NCBI GenBank assembly: GCA_023433505.1
Contig: JAEZCO010000053.1
Coordinates: 55,895 to 119,894 of the forward strand
Reading direction: 5' to 3'
Length of the DNA stretch: 64,000 bases
From: Bacillota bacterium
Lineage (GTDB): Bacteria; Bacillota; Clostridia; Acetivibrionales; DTU013
Shown here piece after piece: positions 1 to 8,095 of this stretch; the first letter of the stretch is position 1; each line of letters begins with the position of its first letter. The position numbers and the translations under genes are program-made. The notes beneath the pieces are model-generated. The model did not search any database. It was not told the DNA's origin and was given only the letters and a program-made list of their open reading frames with translations.

Positions 1-10
1 GGTCATTATA

Positions 11-868
11 ATGAAAAAGATAAGCATCCTTAAAGTACCGTTCATAATTCTCGCACTGCTGCTGGCAATATCCCTCGCTGCATGCGGCGGTACTGCACAG
101 GATAATTCAAAGGGCGGCGCGGAAGGAACTCCTGCCGGTTCATTAACAGGGAAAATCACCATATCAGGCTCAACGGCTGTCCAAATGCTGGTGCAGGATC
201 TGGCAGACGCATTTAAGACGGCGGAGCCGGGTATTACAATAGAAGTGTTGGACGGCACCTCTGCACAAGGCATTATTGATGTGGCAGCAGGAACCTCCGA
301 CCTGGGAGCGTCCTCCCGTGAACTTAAAGACGAAGAAAAGAAGCCCGATTTGACTGAACACCTTATCGCCTATGACGGTATAGCGGTTGTAACCAATCCG
401 GCCAATACGGCAGCCAGCCTGACAAAAGAACAACTGGCCGGAATATTCAAGGGCGAAATCAAAAATTGGAACAAGGTCGGCGGACCGGACAAAGAGATCC
501 TGGCGGTAGTACGGGAAGAAAATTCCGGAATCCGGGATGATTTTCAAGAAGTATTGGGTCTGAAGGACATCCGGCAAGATGCCCTGCAAGCAGACGGAGC
601 AGGCGCAATGAATGCAAATATCGCAGCAAAGGATAACGCCCTCGGCTATACTTCATCAGGCTACGCAGACAATTCTCTAAAAAAACTGGCCATTGAGGGA
701 GTGGATTGCACGCCGGCAAGCATAAAAGACAAATCCTATCCTTTCACAGAACCCCTGCTGTTAATTTCAAAAGGCGAGGTAAAGCCCGAGGTTAAGGCCT
801 TTCTCGCATTTATCGAAGGTGAAAACGGACAGAAGCTCATCGGTGAAAAATACATTCCGGCAAAATGA
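11..868 (+). CDS. pstS: Phosphate ABC transporter substrate-binding lipoprotein (PstS-like, first copy)
   Basis: The protein (285 aa) is an extracytoplasmic phosphate-binding protein that would deliver phosphate to PstCA. It opens with a lipoprotein signal peptide: basic MKK, a hydrophobic stretch, then a lipobox ending LAAC around residue 25. A low-complexity Gly/Ser linker follows, then a PstS-type periplasmic-binding fold with TISGSTAV, the SDLGASSR region and the REENSGIR segment that corresponds to the phosphate loop of PstS (usually RxxxSGTR). It is the first of two tandem paralogues ahead of pstC and is more divergent than the second, with LDGTSAQG where GGGSGTG is usual. Its upstream control region is outside the window. 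Family assignment is firm; phosphate as ligand is inferred from the operon. Confidence 0.9.
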   Translation: MKKISILKVPFIILALLLAISLAACGGTAQDNSKGGAEGTPAGSLTGKITISGSTAVQMLVQDLADAFKTAEPGITIEVLDGTSAQGIIDVAAGTSDLGASSRELKDEEKKPDLTEHLIAYDGIAVVTNPANTAASLTKEQLAGIFKGEIKNWNKVGGPDKEILAVVREENSGIRDDFQEVLGLKDIRQDALQADGAGAMNANIAAKDNALGYTSSGYADNSLKKLAIEGVDCTPASIKDKSYPFTEPLLLISKGEVKPEVKAFLAFIEGENGQKLIGEKYIPAK

Positions 869-893
869 ACGGGTGTTGACGTATAAAAATGAC

Positions 894-956
894 TTAAGAA
901 ACTTAACCCGAATTTAACGTTCCATTAATTTGATATTAAATTACAGGAGATATGAT
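894..956 (+). promoter_or_regulatory. Pho box and promoter upstream of the second pstS
   Basis: TTAA cores start at 894, 903, 914, 925 and 936. The last four are exactly 11 bp apart, the spacing of tandem PhoP half-sites (TTAACA-like hexamers) in Gram-positive Pho regulons. A -10-like TATGAT lies at 951-956, about 9 bp after the last hexamer, the usual geometry for PhoP-activated promoters that lack a good -35. An almost identical arrangement precedes pstB, which supports the call. Confidence 0.85.
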
Positions 957-998
957 GAATACATAAAATCAAAATAAAAAGAAATCAGGAGGCTAGTA

Positions 999-1922
999 AT
1001 GAAAAAATCGTTTTTAAAGAAATCAATGGTGGTACTTGCAGGACTTGTATTCTCATTGTCAATTATGGCGACCGCATGTAATACAACAACCCCGGATAGT
1101 ACGACAGCACCGGGTACTACAAAAGCAGAAACAACAGCAGCCCAGACAACAGCTGCAGGTATATCGGGTTCCGCAACGGCAGTAGGCTCTTCCGCACTTC
1201 AACCTCTGGCAGAAAAAGCAGCACAGATGTTCATGGACAAAAACCCAGATGCTAAAATTCAGGTTCAGGGCGGCGGAAGCGGTACAGGATTGAAGCAGGT
1301 ATCCGAAGGCGGATCCGATATAGGAAATTCCGATGTTTTTGCGGAAGAAAAACTTCCGGAAGATCAGGCAAAAGCCCTTGTAGACCATAAGGTATGCGTA
1401 GTCGGCTTTGCAACGGTAGTAAACCCCAAGGTTACTGTGGACAACCTCACCAGCCAGCAATTAATCGACATTTTCACCGGAAAGGTCACCAACTGGAAAG
1501 ACGTTGGCGGAAGCGACATGAAAATCGTTATATTGAACCGTCCCGCATCCTCCGGAACAAGGGCAACCTTCAAAAAATATGCATTGAACGGTGCTGATGA
1601 GGCTTCGGGTACAGCATTGACAGAAGAATCCTCCGGCGCAATAAAGAAAGCGCTCAATGACACCGACGGCGCCATTTCATACCTTGCACTCTCCTATGTA
1701 GACAGCTCTGTTAAGGCATTAAAATATGACGGCGTAGAAGCAAACGTTGAAAATGTTAAAGCAGGCACTTACCCCATATGGTCCTACGAGCATATGTATA
1801 CAAAAGGTGAAGCTACCGGCGCAGCAAAAGCATTTATCGAATTCATGATGAGCGACGAGTTCAAGCCTTCCATCGTTGAACTTGGCTATATTCCGAATTC
1901 AGAAATGAAAGTATCAAGATAA
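999..1922 (+). CDS. pstS: Phosphate-binding lipoprotein PstS (second copy)
   Basis: A 307-aa lipoprotein. Its signal peptide ends in a lipobox with Cys near residue 27, followed by a Thr/Ala-rich linker (residues ~28-55) that probably spaces the domain from the membrane. The mature domain carries the PstS hallmarks GSSALQPLA, GGGSGTGLK, SDIGNSD and RPASSGTR, which contribute phosphate ligands in this family. A GGAGG ribosome binding site precedes the start, and the gene sits directly behind a Pho box, so it should be induced by phosphate starvation. A stem-loop after the stop may let this gene be expressed above pstC. The two adjacent PstS copies may differ in affinity; that is inference. Confidence 0.95.
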   Translation: MKKSFLKKSMVVLAGLVFSLSIMATACNTTTPDSTTAPGTTKAETTAAQTTAAGISGSATAVGSSALQPLAEKAAQMFMDKNPDAKIQVQGGGSGTGLKQVSEGGSDIGNSDVFAEEKLPEDQAKALVDHKVCVVGFATVVNPKVTVDNLTSQQLIDIFTGKVTNWKDVGGSDMKIVILNRPASSGTRATFKKYALNGADEASGTALTEESSGAIKKALNDTDGAISYLALSYVDSSVKALKYDGVEANVENVKAGTYPIWSYEHMYTKGEATGAAKAFIEFMMSDEFKPSIVELGYIPNSEMKVSR

Positions 1923-1951
1923 TAAGCTACGATTACGATAAAGCTGCAAGG

Positions 1952-1984
1952 GGATCTGATAAAATGAGTTCATTTGTCAGATCC
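1952..1984 (+). terminator. Intercistronic stem-loop between pstS and pstC
   Basis: GGATCTGA (1952-1959) and TCAGATCC (1977-1984) can form a perfect 8-bp stem with a 17-nt loop, followed by only a short T run (ATTTTG). This is a weak terminator or RNA-stabilising hairpin of the kind often found after binding-protein genes, where it raises binding-protein expression relative to the permeases. Confidence 0.55.
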
Positions 1985-2045
1985 ATTTTGCACGTTTGGG
2001 AAAGATACCATCAAACATCATTTACACAGCGGGGGTTGATTATCT

Positions 2046-2966
2046 ATGGTTAAAAAGCAACTGCAAAAAATAAACCGTTACTACCTTAAGCATGAATTGC
2101 CGGGAAGGTTTACCGTGACGTTTTTCGGGATTTTCCTCATAATTCTTACGGTTTGCCTGGTTTTCTTCATTGCTTCCAAAGGGCTGACAACGTTCTTCGT
2201 GAATCACCGTTCACCCCTTGAATTTCTGTTTTCAACCGAATGGAAGCCGGAAAGAGAATTGGAAAAAGGAGGCCCTGCCATCGGATCGCTGATATTTATT
2301 TTCGGCTCCATCTCCATTTCCTTACTGGCCTTGCTTATCAGTTCACCCTTTGGCATCTCAACGGCGGTCTTCATGTCGGAAATATCGCCCAAGCTGGGGA
2401 AAAAACTGTTGCAGCCCGCTGTAGAAATATTTGTTGGCATTCCGTCCGTTGTCTATGGCTGGGTAGGTCTGAGCCTCCTTGTCCCCTTTATCCGGAAAAG
2501 CTTTGGCGGCCTGGGCTTCAGCCTCCTGGCAGGCGCCCTTGTTCTGGCGGTAATGATCTTCCCTACCATCACCAGCATCTCCGTGGATAGCCTGAGATCG
2601 CTGCCCCAGGATTTCAAGGAAGCCTCCTATGCCCTGGGCGCCACACGCTGGCAGACCATCCGGCGGGTCCTGCTTCCTGCGGCACTGCCGGGAGTACTGA
2701 CGGGGATTGTCCTGGGACTGGCTCGCGCCTTCGGTGAAGCCCTTGCCGTCCAGATGGTCATCGGCAATTCCCTGAGAATCCCGGGCTCTCTCCTTGATTC
2801 CACTATCAACCTGACGAGCATCATTACCATGGACATGGGAAATACGGCTATGGGCACCCCCTGGAACAATGCACTGTGGTCCATGGCATTGCTGCTTCTA
2901 ATAATATCGTTTTTGTTTATCGTCATCATCCATAAAATCGGCTCAAGGGGGAGTGTTTCAAAATGA
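2046..2966 (+). CDS. pstC: Phosphate ABC transporter permease PstC
   Basis: A 306-aa inner-membrane permease with about six hydrophobic segments. It has the conserved binding-protein-dependent transport signature near residues 195-215 (EASYALGATRWQTIRRV), which is the EAA loop that contacts the ATPase PstB. A long periplasmic loop follows TM1, typical of PstC. It overlaps pstA by four bases (ATGA), indicating translational coupling. With PstA it forms the phosphate channel. Confidence 0.95.
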   Translation: MVKKQLQKINRYYLKHELPGRFTVTFFGIFLIILTVCLVFFIASKGLTTFFVNHRSPLEFLFSTEWKPERELEKGGPAIGSLIFIFGSISISLLALLISSPFGISTAVFMSEISPKLGKKLLQPAVEIFVGIPSVVYGWVGLSLLVPFIRKSFGGLGFSLLAGALVLAVMIFPTITSISVDSLRSLPQDFKEASYALGATRWQTIRRVLLPAALPGVLTGIVLGLARAFGEALAVQMVIGNSLRIPGSLLDSTINLTSIITMDMGNTAMGTPWNNALWSMALLLLIISFLFIVIIHKIGSRGSVSK

Positions 2967-3865
2967 TCATGAAAGCCAGAACTGCGGATAAAATAGCAAC
3001 GGTAGTGTTTTATATCGTTTCGGGACTTGTCATCCTGCTTCTTGCAATGTTTGTGGGGTATATCCTGTACAGCGGCAGAGAAAAGCTGAACCTGCACTTT
3101 ATCACCTCCGCCCCCGTATTTGCCAAAGCCGGAGGCGGCATAGGCCCTCAACTCTTCAATTCCGTCTACCTTGTATTCCTTTCCATGCTGATCACCGTCC
3201 CTATCGGCCTTTCCGCCGGGATTTACATGGCGGAGTATGCAAAACCGAACAGTCTGACCAAAGCAATAAGATTCAGCATAGAAGCACTTGCCTCCCTGCC
3301 CTCCATCGTTATCGGACTATTCGGACTGCTTGTGTTTGTTACACTGACCGGCTGGAAATACACGCTCATGGGAGGAGCCCTTGCCGTATCGATCCTAAAC
3401 CTTCCCGTAATCGCAAGAATAAGCGAAGACGCCATAAGGGCAGTGCCTCCATCCATCAAGGAAGCCAGCCTTGCCCTGGGAGCTACGCACTGGCAGTCCA
3501 TTTACAAAGTAATCCTGCCGTCTGCAATTCCCGGGCTGATCACCGGCGTCATCGTCACCTCCGGAAGAGTTTTCGGAGAGGCTGCGGCTTTGCTGTATAC
3601 CGCCGGCATGAGCAGTCCCCAGTTGGATTTTACTAACTTGAATCCTTTTAACTACCGTTCACCGCTGAACCCGTTCAGACCTGCAGAAACCCTTGCGGTT
3701 TATATCTGGAAGGTCAATTCCGAAGGCCTGGTACCCGACGCCCGCCAGATCGCAGACGGCGCTGCGGCCATACTGATTATTTCCGTATTTATTTTCAACA
3801 TCGCCGCAAGATTCCTTGGAAGGTTCTTCAATTCCAGATTTTCAGGCGTCGGTTCGGTAAGGTGA
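2963..3865 (+). CDS. pstA: Phosphate ABC transporter permease PstA
   Basis: A 300-aa second permease of the Pst system. It has six predicted hydrophobic helices and the EAA loop EASLALGATHWQSIYKV at about residues 168-184. The phrase GRVFGEAAALLYTAG and a C-terminal segment with LNPFR are characteristic of PstA. Its start codon overlaps the pstC stop (ATGA). The next gene is not pstB, as would be usual, but a chemoreceptor-like gene 33 bp downstream. Confidence 0.95.
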   Translation: MIMKARTADKIATVVFYIVSGLVILLLAMFVGYILYSGREKLNLHFITSAPVFAKAGGGIGPQLFNSVYLVFLSMLITVPIGLSAGIYMAEYAKPNSLTKAIRFSIEALASLPSIVIGLFGLLVFVTLTGWKYTLMGGALAVSILNLPVIARISEDAIRAVPPSIKEASLALGATHWQSIYKVILPSAIPGLITGVIVTSGRVFGEAAALLYTAGMSSPQLDFTNLNPFNYRSPLNPFRPAETLAVYIWKVNSEGLVPDARQIADGAAAILIISVFIFNIAARFLGRFFNSRFSGVGSVR

Positions 3866-3898
3866 CGGAATCACTTTCATTCATTTGTGAGGTAAATT

Positions 3899-5599
3899 AT
3901 GCTAAACAGGATATCCAAAGCAGCGGCGGGTAAAATAAAGGGCCTTAAGCTGCGCTCAAGAATTCTAGGGCTTTTCATTGCAACAATTACCCTGTCCGTC
4001 CTGGTTGTAGCAGGCTCCACTTATACTATCGGCAAAAACAGCGTAGAAAATCTGGTAGAAGGCCAGCTCAGCAATTCGGTGCGTTTTGTTATCGACCAGA
4101 TCAGCTTACTGTCCGGAGCGTATACGTCAAAACAGTTTTCAGACAAGCTGAACTATGTCCTTTCTTCGGAAAAGGCAGGCTTCACCGAGATGAAAATCAA
4201 TGCCGATATTTACCTGGTAGACTCTTCCGGCTATGAAATCAGCCGGTCGAATATCAACGAACAGGGCACAAAAAAATCCAATCTGCCCGAAAGCTTTATC
4301 ACCGACGCTTTAAAGTCTAAAAAAGGCATAAAGGAAATTAAAATAAACAAGGATGCCAAATCGGTTGCCTATGGCTATATATTGGAAAAGGACTGGATCT
4401 ATGCCGTAGCCGTATCAAAATCCTCTTATATGAATTTTGTTTACAAGCTTCAGACCGCAGCCCTGCTGTCGGGGGCTCTGGGCATCCTGCTGGCCATCGC
4501 CTTCAGCTTCCTTGGCACCCGGGGCCTGATCAATACCATCAAAGAAATTAACAAAGCGGTTTATAAAGCGGACAGAGGAGATTTTACCGTAAGGGTCGAT
4601 TCCCACCACGGAGGTCCCGAAATCAGAGATACCGCCGATAATCTGAATATCATGCTGACAAATATCGGCGGCATTCTAAAGGAGTTAAGCTCCTCCATCA
4701 ACGATTTGAAAACCTCCAGCGAGGCGTTAAAAAACATATCGGATGAAACGGATGAGAGCGCCGGCTCCATCCATAATCTGTCCCTCAACATGTCCACCTC
4801 CTCCGGATTCCAGAAAGAACTCCTGGTAAAGATTGATTCCTCCACCAATGCAATCCTTGGGATCCTGCAGGAAATCACCAACGAAACCAATGAAACAATC
4901 CATATGAGCAATATCATGCTCGACAGTGTAATTCAGGGGATTGAATCCATAAAAGTGCTGGAAAACAAAATCGGCGAGATCGAGAAAATATCGGATGATA
5001 CCGTGGTACATATAGAAACTCTGGATAAGAAATCCAATGAAATCAACCGGATCGCCAACACCATCAAGTCCATTTCCCAACAAACAAAGCTGCTTTCCTT
5101 CAATGCCGCCATTGAGGCTGCAAAAGCCGGAGGTGCCGGAGCAGGCTTCGCAGTGGTTGCACAGGAAATTAAAAAGCTGGCGGAAAGCTCCTCGGATTCA
5201 GCCAATGAAGTGGATGGTATCGTGAAAGAAATCTATGCAAATACAAAATCGGTGCTGAAAATTGCCAACCGCTGCCGGGAAGTCTCCCACGAAGGCGCTT
5301 CCATCACCGACGAATCCATCTCCGCCTTTAACGAGATCACGGACAAGGTGCGAAAAACCCATCAACACATTACCAGCGTTGCTTCCGGCACAAACGCCAT
5401 CTCCACCGACACAAAGGAATATATCTATGACATCGGGCAAATACAGAATGCTTTGAATGAAATTGTGGGAAATTCACAGGAGATATTTGTAACGGTGCAG
5501 CAGCACAAGCATCTTTCCTCGGGAATTGCGCAATATGCAGACTCCTTGCTGGATATGGCCAATTCCATGGACGAATTAAAAAACAGGTTTATTACTTGA
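3899..5599 (+). CDS. Methyl-accepting chemotaxis-type receptor inside the pst cluster
   Basis: A 566-aa transmembrane sensor. TM1 is at ~25-47, an extracytoplasmic domain of ~135 aa follows, TM2 is at ~187-208, then a HAMP linker and a long coiled-coil cytoplasmic domain. The hairpin tip of methyl-accepting chemotaxis proteins is clear near residues 395-425 (AAIEAAKAGGAGAGFAVVA, then EIKKLAESS). Typical MCPs have AGExG where this has AGGAG. It starts 33 bp after pstA with a GAGGT site and ends 75 bp before the Pho-box promoter of pstB. The position suggests it senses phosphate or Pst status, but its ligand cannot be read from sequence, and it might signal to something other than flagella. Confidence 0.9.
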   Translation: MLNRISKAAAGKIKGLKLRSRILGLFIATITLSVLVVAGSTYTIGKNSVENLVEGQLSNSVRFVIDQISLLSGAYTSKQFSDKLNYVLSSEKAGFTEMKINADIYLVDSSGYEISRSNINEQGTKKSNLPESFITDALKSKKGIKEIKINKDAKSVAYGYILEKDWIYAVAVSKSSYMNFVYKLQTAALLSGALGILLAIAFSFLGTRGLINTIKEINKAVYKADRGDFTVRVDSHHGGPEIRDTADNLNIMLTNIGGILKELSSSINDLKTSSEALKNISDETDESAGSIHNLSLNMSTSSGFQKELLVKIDSSTNAILGILQEITNETNETIHMSNIMLDSVIQGIESIKVLENKIGEIEKISDDTVVHIETLDKKSNEINRIANTIKSISQQTKLLSFNAAIEAAKAGGAGAGFAVVAQEIKKLAESSSDSANEVDGIVKEIYANTKSVLKIANRCREVSHEGASITDESISAFNEITDKVRKTHQHITSVASGTNAISTDTKEYIYDIGQIQNALNEIVGNSQEIFVTVQQHKHLSSGIAQYADSLLDMANSMDELKNRFIT

Positions 5600-5606
5600 A
5601 ATACCA

Positions 5607-5660
5607 TTAACATCAAGTTAACATACGCTTAACGATTCATTAAATCTATTTTGATATAAT
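5607..5660 (+). promoter_or_regulatory. Pho box and promoter of pstB-phoU-phoPR
   Basis: TTAA cores begin at 5607, 5618, 5629 and 5640, exactly 11 bp apart, each starting a TTAAC- or TTAAA-like hexamer. A consensus TATAAT lies at 5655-5660. Geometry matches the Pho box at 894-956. It indicates a second PhoP-dependent start inside the cluster, so the ATPase, PhoU and the two-component genes can be transcribed without the upstream genes. Confidence 0.88.
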
Positions 5661-5737
5661 AAAGATGACTAACGATGGAATTATATTTTATGGAGAGTTT
5701 GCATGCAAAACTCTTCTCATACGAAAGGCTGGCGGAT

Positions 5738-6499
5738 ATGGAAAGCGATAATTTGAAATTATGCACAAAGAAGCTCAATTTGTATTATGGCGATGTCCAG
5801 GCATTGAAAGACATTTCCATGGAAATTCAGGAGCGGAAAGTCACTGCCCTCATCGGTCCGTCCGGTTGCGGCAAATCCACCTTCATCAAGACGCTGAACC
5901 GGATGAACGACCTGATCCCTTCCGTCAAAATAACAGGAGACGTTTATCTGGATGGTTTGAACATCTATAGGGAATATGATATAGTTGATTTAAGGAAAAG
6001 AGTGGGAATGGTCTTTCAGAAGCCTAATCCTTTTCCCATGTCGGTTTACGACAATGTTGCCTATGGCCCGAGAATCCATGGCGTCAAATCGAAAACCCGG
6101 CTGAACGAAATCGTGGAAAAAAGCCTTAGAAATTCAGCTTTGTGGGATGAGGTAAAGGATCGGCTGAAACAAAACGCCCTGGGGCTTTCAGGAGGCCAGC
6201 AGCAAAGGCTGTGTATCGCAAGGGTTCTGGCTGTTGAGCCGGAGGTCGTCCTTATGGACGAACCTACATCGGCCCTGGACCCGATCTCCACACTGAAAAT
6301 CGAGGATTTAATTGATGAATTAAAGGAAAAATATACAATTGTAATTGTTACACATAATATGCAGCAGGCAGGCCGTATATCCGACAGGACCGCATTTTTC
6401 CTTCACGGCGAGGTTGTGGAGTATGATTATACTGAAAATATATTCAGCAAGCCTACGGATAAACGTACAGAAGATTATATAACCGGCAGATTCGGTTAA
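5738..6499 (+). CDS. pstB: Phosphate ABC transporter ATP-binding protein PstB
   Basis: The ATPase that energises PstCA. Visible motifs are Walker A (GPSGCGKST), the Q-loop (VFQKPNPFP, characteristic of PstB), the signature LSGGQQQR, Walker B (VVLMDEPTSALDP) and the H-loop (IVTHN). The open frame extends to an ATG at 5675, but PstB proteins usually begin close to the MESDNLKL segment, so ATG 5738 is preferred (253 aa, the usual family length). The choice is not certain because neither start has a strong Shine-Dalgarno sequence. It is preceded by a Pho box and followed by phoU. Confidence 0.93.
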   Translation: MESDNLKLCTKKLNLYYGDVQALKDISMEIQERKVTALIGPSGCGKSTFIKTLNRMNDLIPSVKITGDVYLDGLNIYREYDIVDLRKRVGMVFQKPNPFPMSVYDNVAYGPRIHGVKSKTRLNEIVEKSLRNSALWDEVKDRLKQNALGLSGGQQQRLCIARVLAVEPEVVLMDEPTSALDPISTLKIEDLIDELKEKYTIVIVTHNMQQAGRISDRTAFFLHGEVVEYDYTENIFSKPTDKRTEDYITGRFG

Positions 6500-6586
6500 G
6501 CCGGAACAAGCTCTGGCCGGCGGGACAAGGATAATAACAGGGCAGGTTGAAGGCTTGCCTTAAAATATGGGTATGAGGTGATAGAA

Positions 6587-7288
6587 ATGGTAACAAGACA
6601 TTCTTTTGATCAGGGATTGGACGACTTGCACCTGGAGCTTATCCGAATGGGAAGCTTGGTTGAGGAGTCCATCGACAACACCATACAGGCTTTGAAAAAA
6701 CAGGACGTAGAACTTGCGCAGCAAGTCTTTTTAAATGACGACGTCATCGACGAGCAGGAACAAAAAATAGAAAAGAAATGCATGAATCTTATTGCACGGC
6801 AGCAGCCTCTTGCAAAAGATCTGCGCACCATCAGCACGGCGCTCAAAATTATCACCGACATGGAGAGGATCGCGGATCATTCCGCCGACATTGCGGAATT
6901 GACCATACGGATGGCCAATGTAAAATATATCAAGCCTCTGATCGACATCCCCAGGATGGCGGAGATGGCCAAACAGATGGTAAACAAGTCCATTGACGCC
7001 TATGTAAAGCAGGACATAAATCTTGCGCAGGAGGTCTGCGCCAGTGATGACGATGTTGACGAGCTTTTTAATAAGATCGTGCTGGAGCTGGTCAATATCA
7101 TGAAAAATGATCCCGAAGCCGTGGAGCAGGCCATTGATTTTATGTTTATCGCCAAATACCTGGAAAGAATGGCGGACCACGCCACCAACATCGGAGAATG
7201 GGTGGTATTTAACGTAACGGGTGAACATGACCATCTGGCAAGACTTTTTCATAAGGAAGGAAAACCGGATTTCCCGCATATAAAATAA
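6587..7288 (+). CDS. phoU: Phosphate signalling regulator PhoU
   Basis: A 233-aa cytoplasmic protein made of two PhoU three-helix repeats. Each carries a metal-binding motif region, MERIADHSADIAE in the first half and LERMADHATNIGEW in the second. PhoU links Pst transporter activity to the PhoR kinase and damps Pho signalling when phosphate is plentiful. The ORF could start at GTG 6578, but ATG 6587 is better because a TGAGGTGA ribosome site sits just upstream. Its place between pstB and the two-component genes is the classic arrangement. Confidence 0.95.
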   Translation: MVTRHSFDQGLDDLHLELIRMGSLVEESIDNTIQALKKQDVELAQQVFLNDDVIDEQEQKIEKKCMNLIARQQPLAKDLRTISTALKIITDMERIADHSADIAELTIRMANVKYIKPLIDIPRMAEMAKQMVNKSIDAYVKQDINLAQEVCASDDDVDELFNKIVLELVNIMKNDPEAVEQAIDFMFIAKYLERMADHATNIGEWVVFNVTGEHDHLARLFHKEGKPDFPHIK

Positions 7289-7346
7289 GGGAGTATTGCG
7301 GGCGGAGATTTTAGCAATTTTGTGCCTGGGCACAACGAAAGGTTTG

Positions 7347-8060
7347 ATGGTGAATATGCCGAAAGAATTGATTTTTGCAGTTGAAGACGAAGTTCATATT
7401 CAGCAGTTGGTGAAGTACAACCTGGAATCAAGCGGATACAGGGTTATGGTGTTTGAAAGCGGTGAAAGCCTTTTAAATGAAGTTAAGGCAAGTATTCCCG
7501 ACCTTTTCATCCTGGATATCATGCTGCCCGGCATCGACGGGCTGGAGGTTTGCAGACAACTGCGGGGCAGCGCCAAAACCAGGAATATCCCTATCATCAT
7601 GCTGACAGCCAAAAGCGAAGAGTTTGACAAGGTACTGGGACTGGAGCTGGGAGCCGACGACTATATTGCAAAGCCCTTCAGCGTAAGGGAGCTGGTAGCC
7701 AGGGTCAAGGCCATCTTCCGGAGAATGAACACTTCAACGCCGGTTGAATCGGAAAACGTGCATCATGGAGACATCACCATCGATTTTTCCAGGCATGAGG
7801 TTTATAAGAAGGGTCAGCTTCTGGAAATGCCGCTGAAGGAATTCGAGCTTCTGAAAATGCTTATTTTGAATAAAGGCAAGGTATTGTCCAGAGAGCTCCT
7901 TCTTGACAAGATATGGGGGTTTGATTATTATGGGGAGACCCGGACTGTGGACGTTCACATCCGCTATTTGCGGCAAAAGATCGAGGATGACGACAGTAAT
8001 CCGGTCTATATCGAAACCATAAGGGGCATTGGCTACAGATTTAACGACAAGGAATTTTAG
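7347..8060 (+). CDS. phoP: PhoP/PhoB-type response regulator
   Basis: An OmpR/PhoB-family regulator. The receiver domain (about the first 120 residues) has acidic residues after LIFAVEDE, the phospho-acceptor Asp in FILDIMLPG, and the Lys in IAKPFS. A winged-helix DNA-binding domain follows, ending TIRGIGYRF. The frame is open further upstream, but ATG 7347 (AAAGG four bases upstream) or ATG 7356 fits the domain boundary; I chose 7347. It is likely the factor that binds the Pho boxes in this window, given position between phoU and phoR. Confidence 0.93.
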   Translation: MVNMPKELIFAVEDEVHIQQLVKYNLESSGYRVMVFESGESLLNEVKASIPDLFILDIMLPGIDGLEVCRQLRGSAKTRNIPIIMLTAKSEEFDKVLGLELGADDYIAKPFSVRELVARVKAIFRRMNTSTPVESENVHHGDITIDFSRHEVYKKGQLLEMPLKEFELLKMLILNKGKVLSRELLLDKIWGFDYYGETRTVDVHIRYLRQKIEDDDSNPVYIETIRGIGYRFNDKEF

Positions 8061-8095
8061 GTGATCCTTGGCTTGATTTTGATTTAAATTATAGG

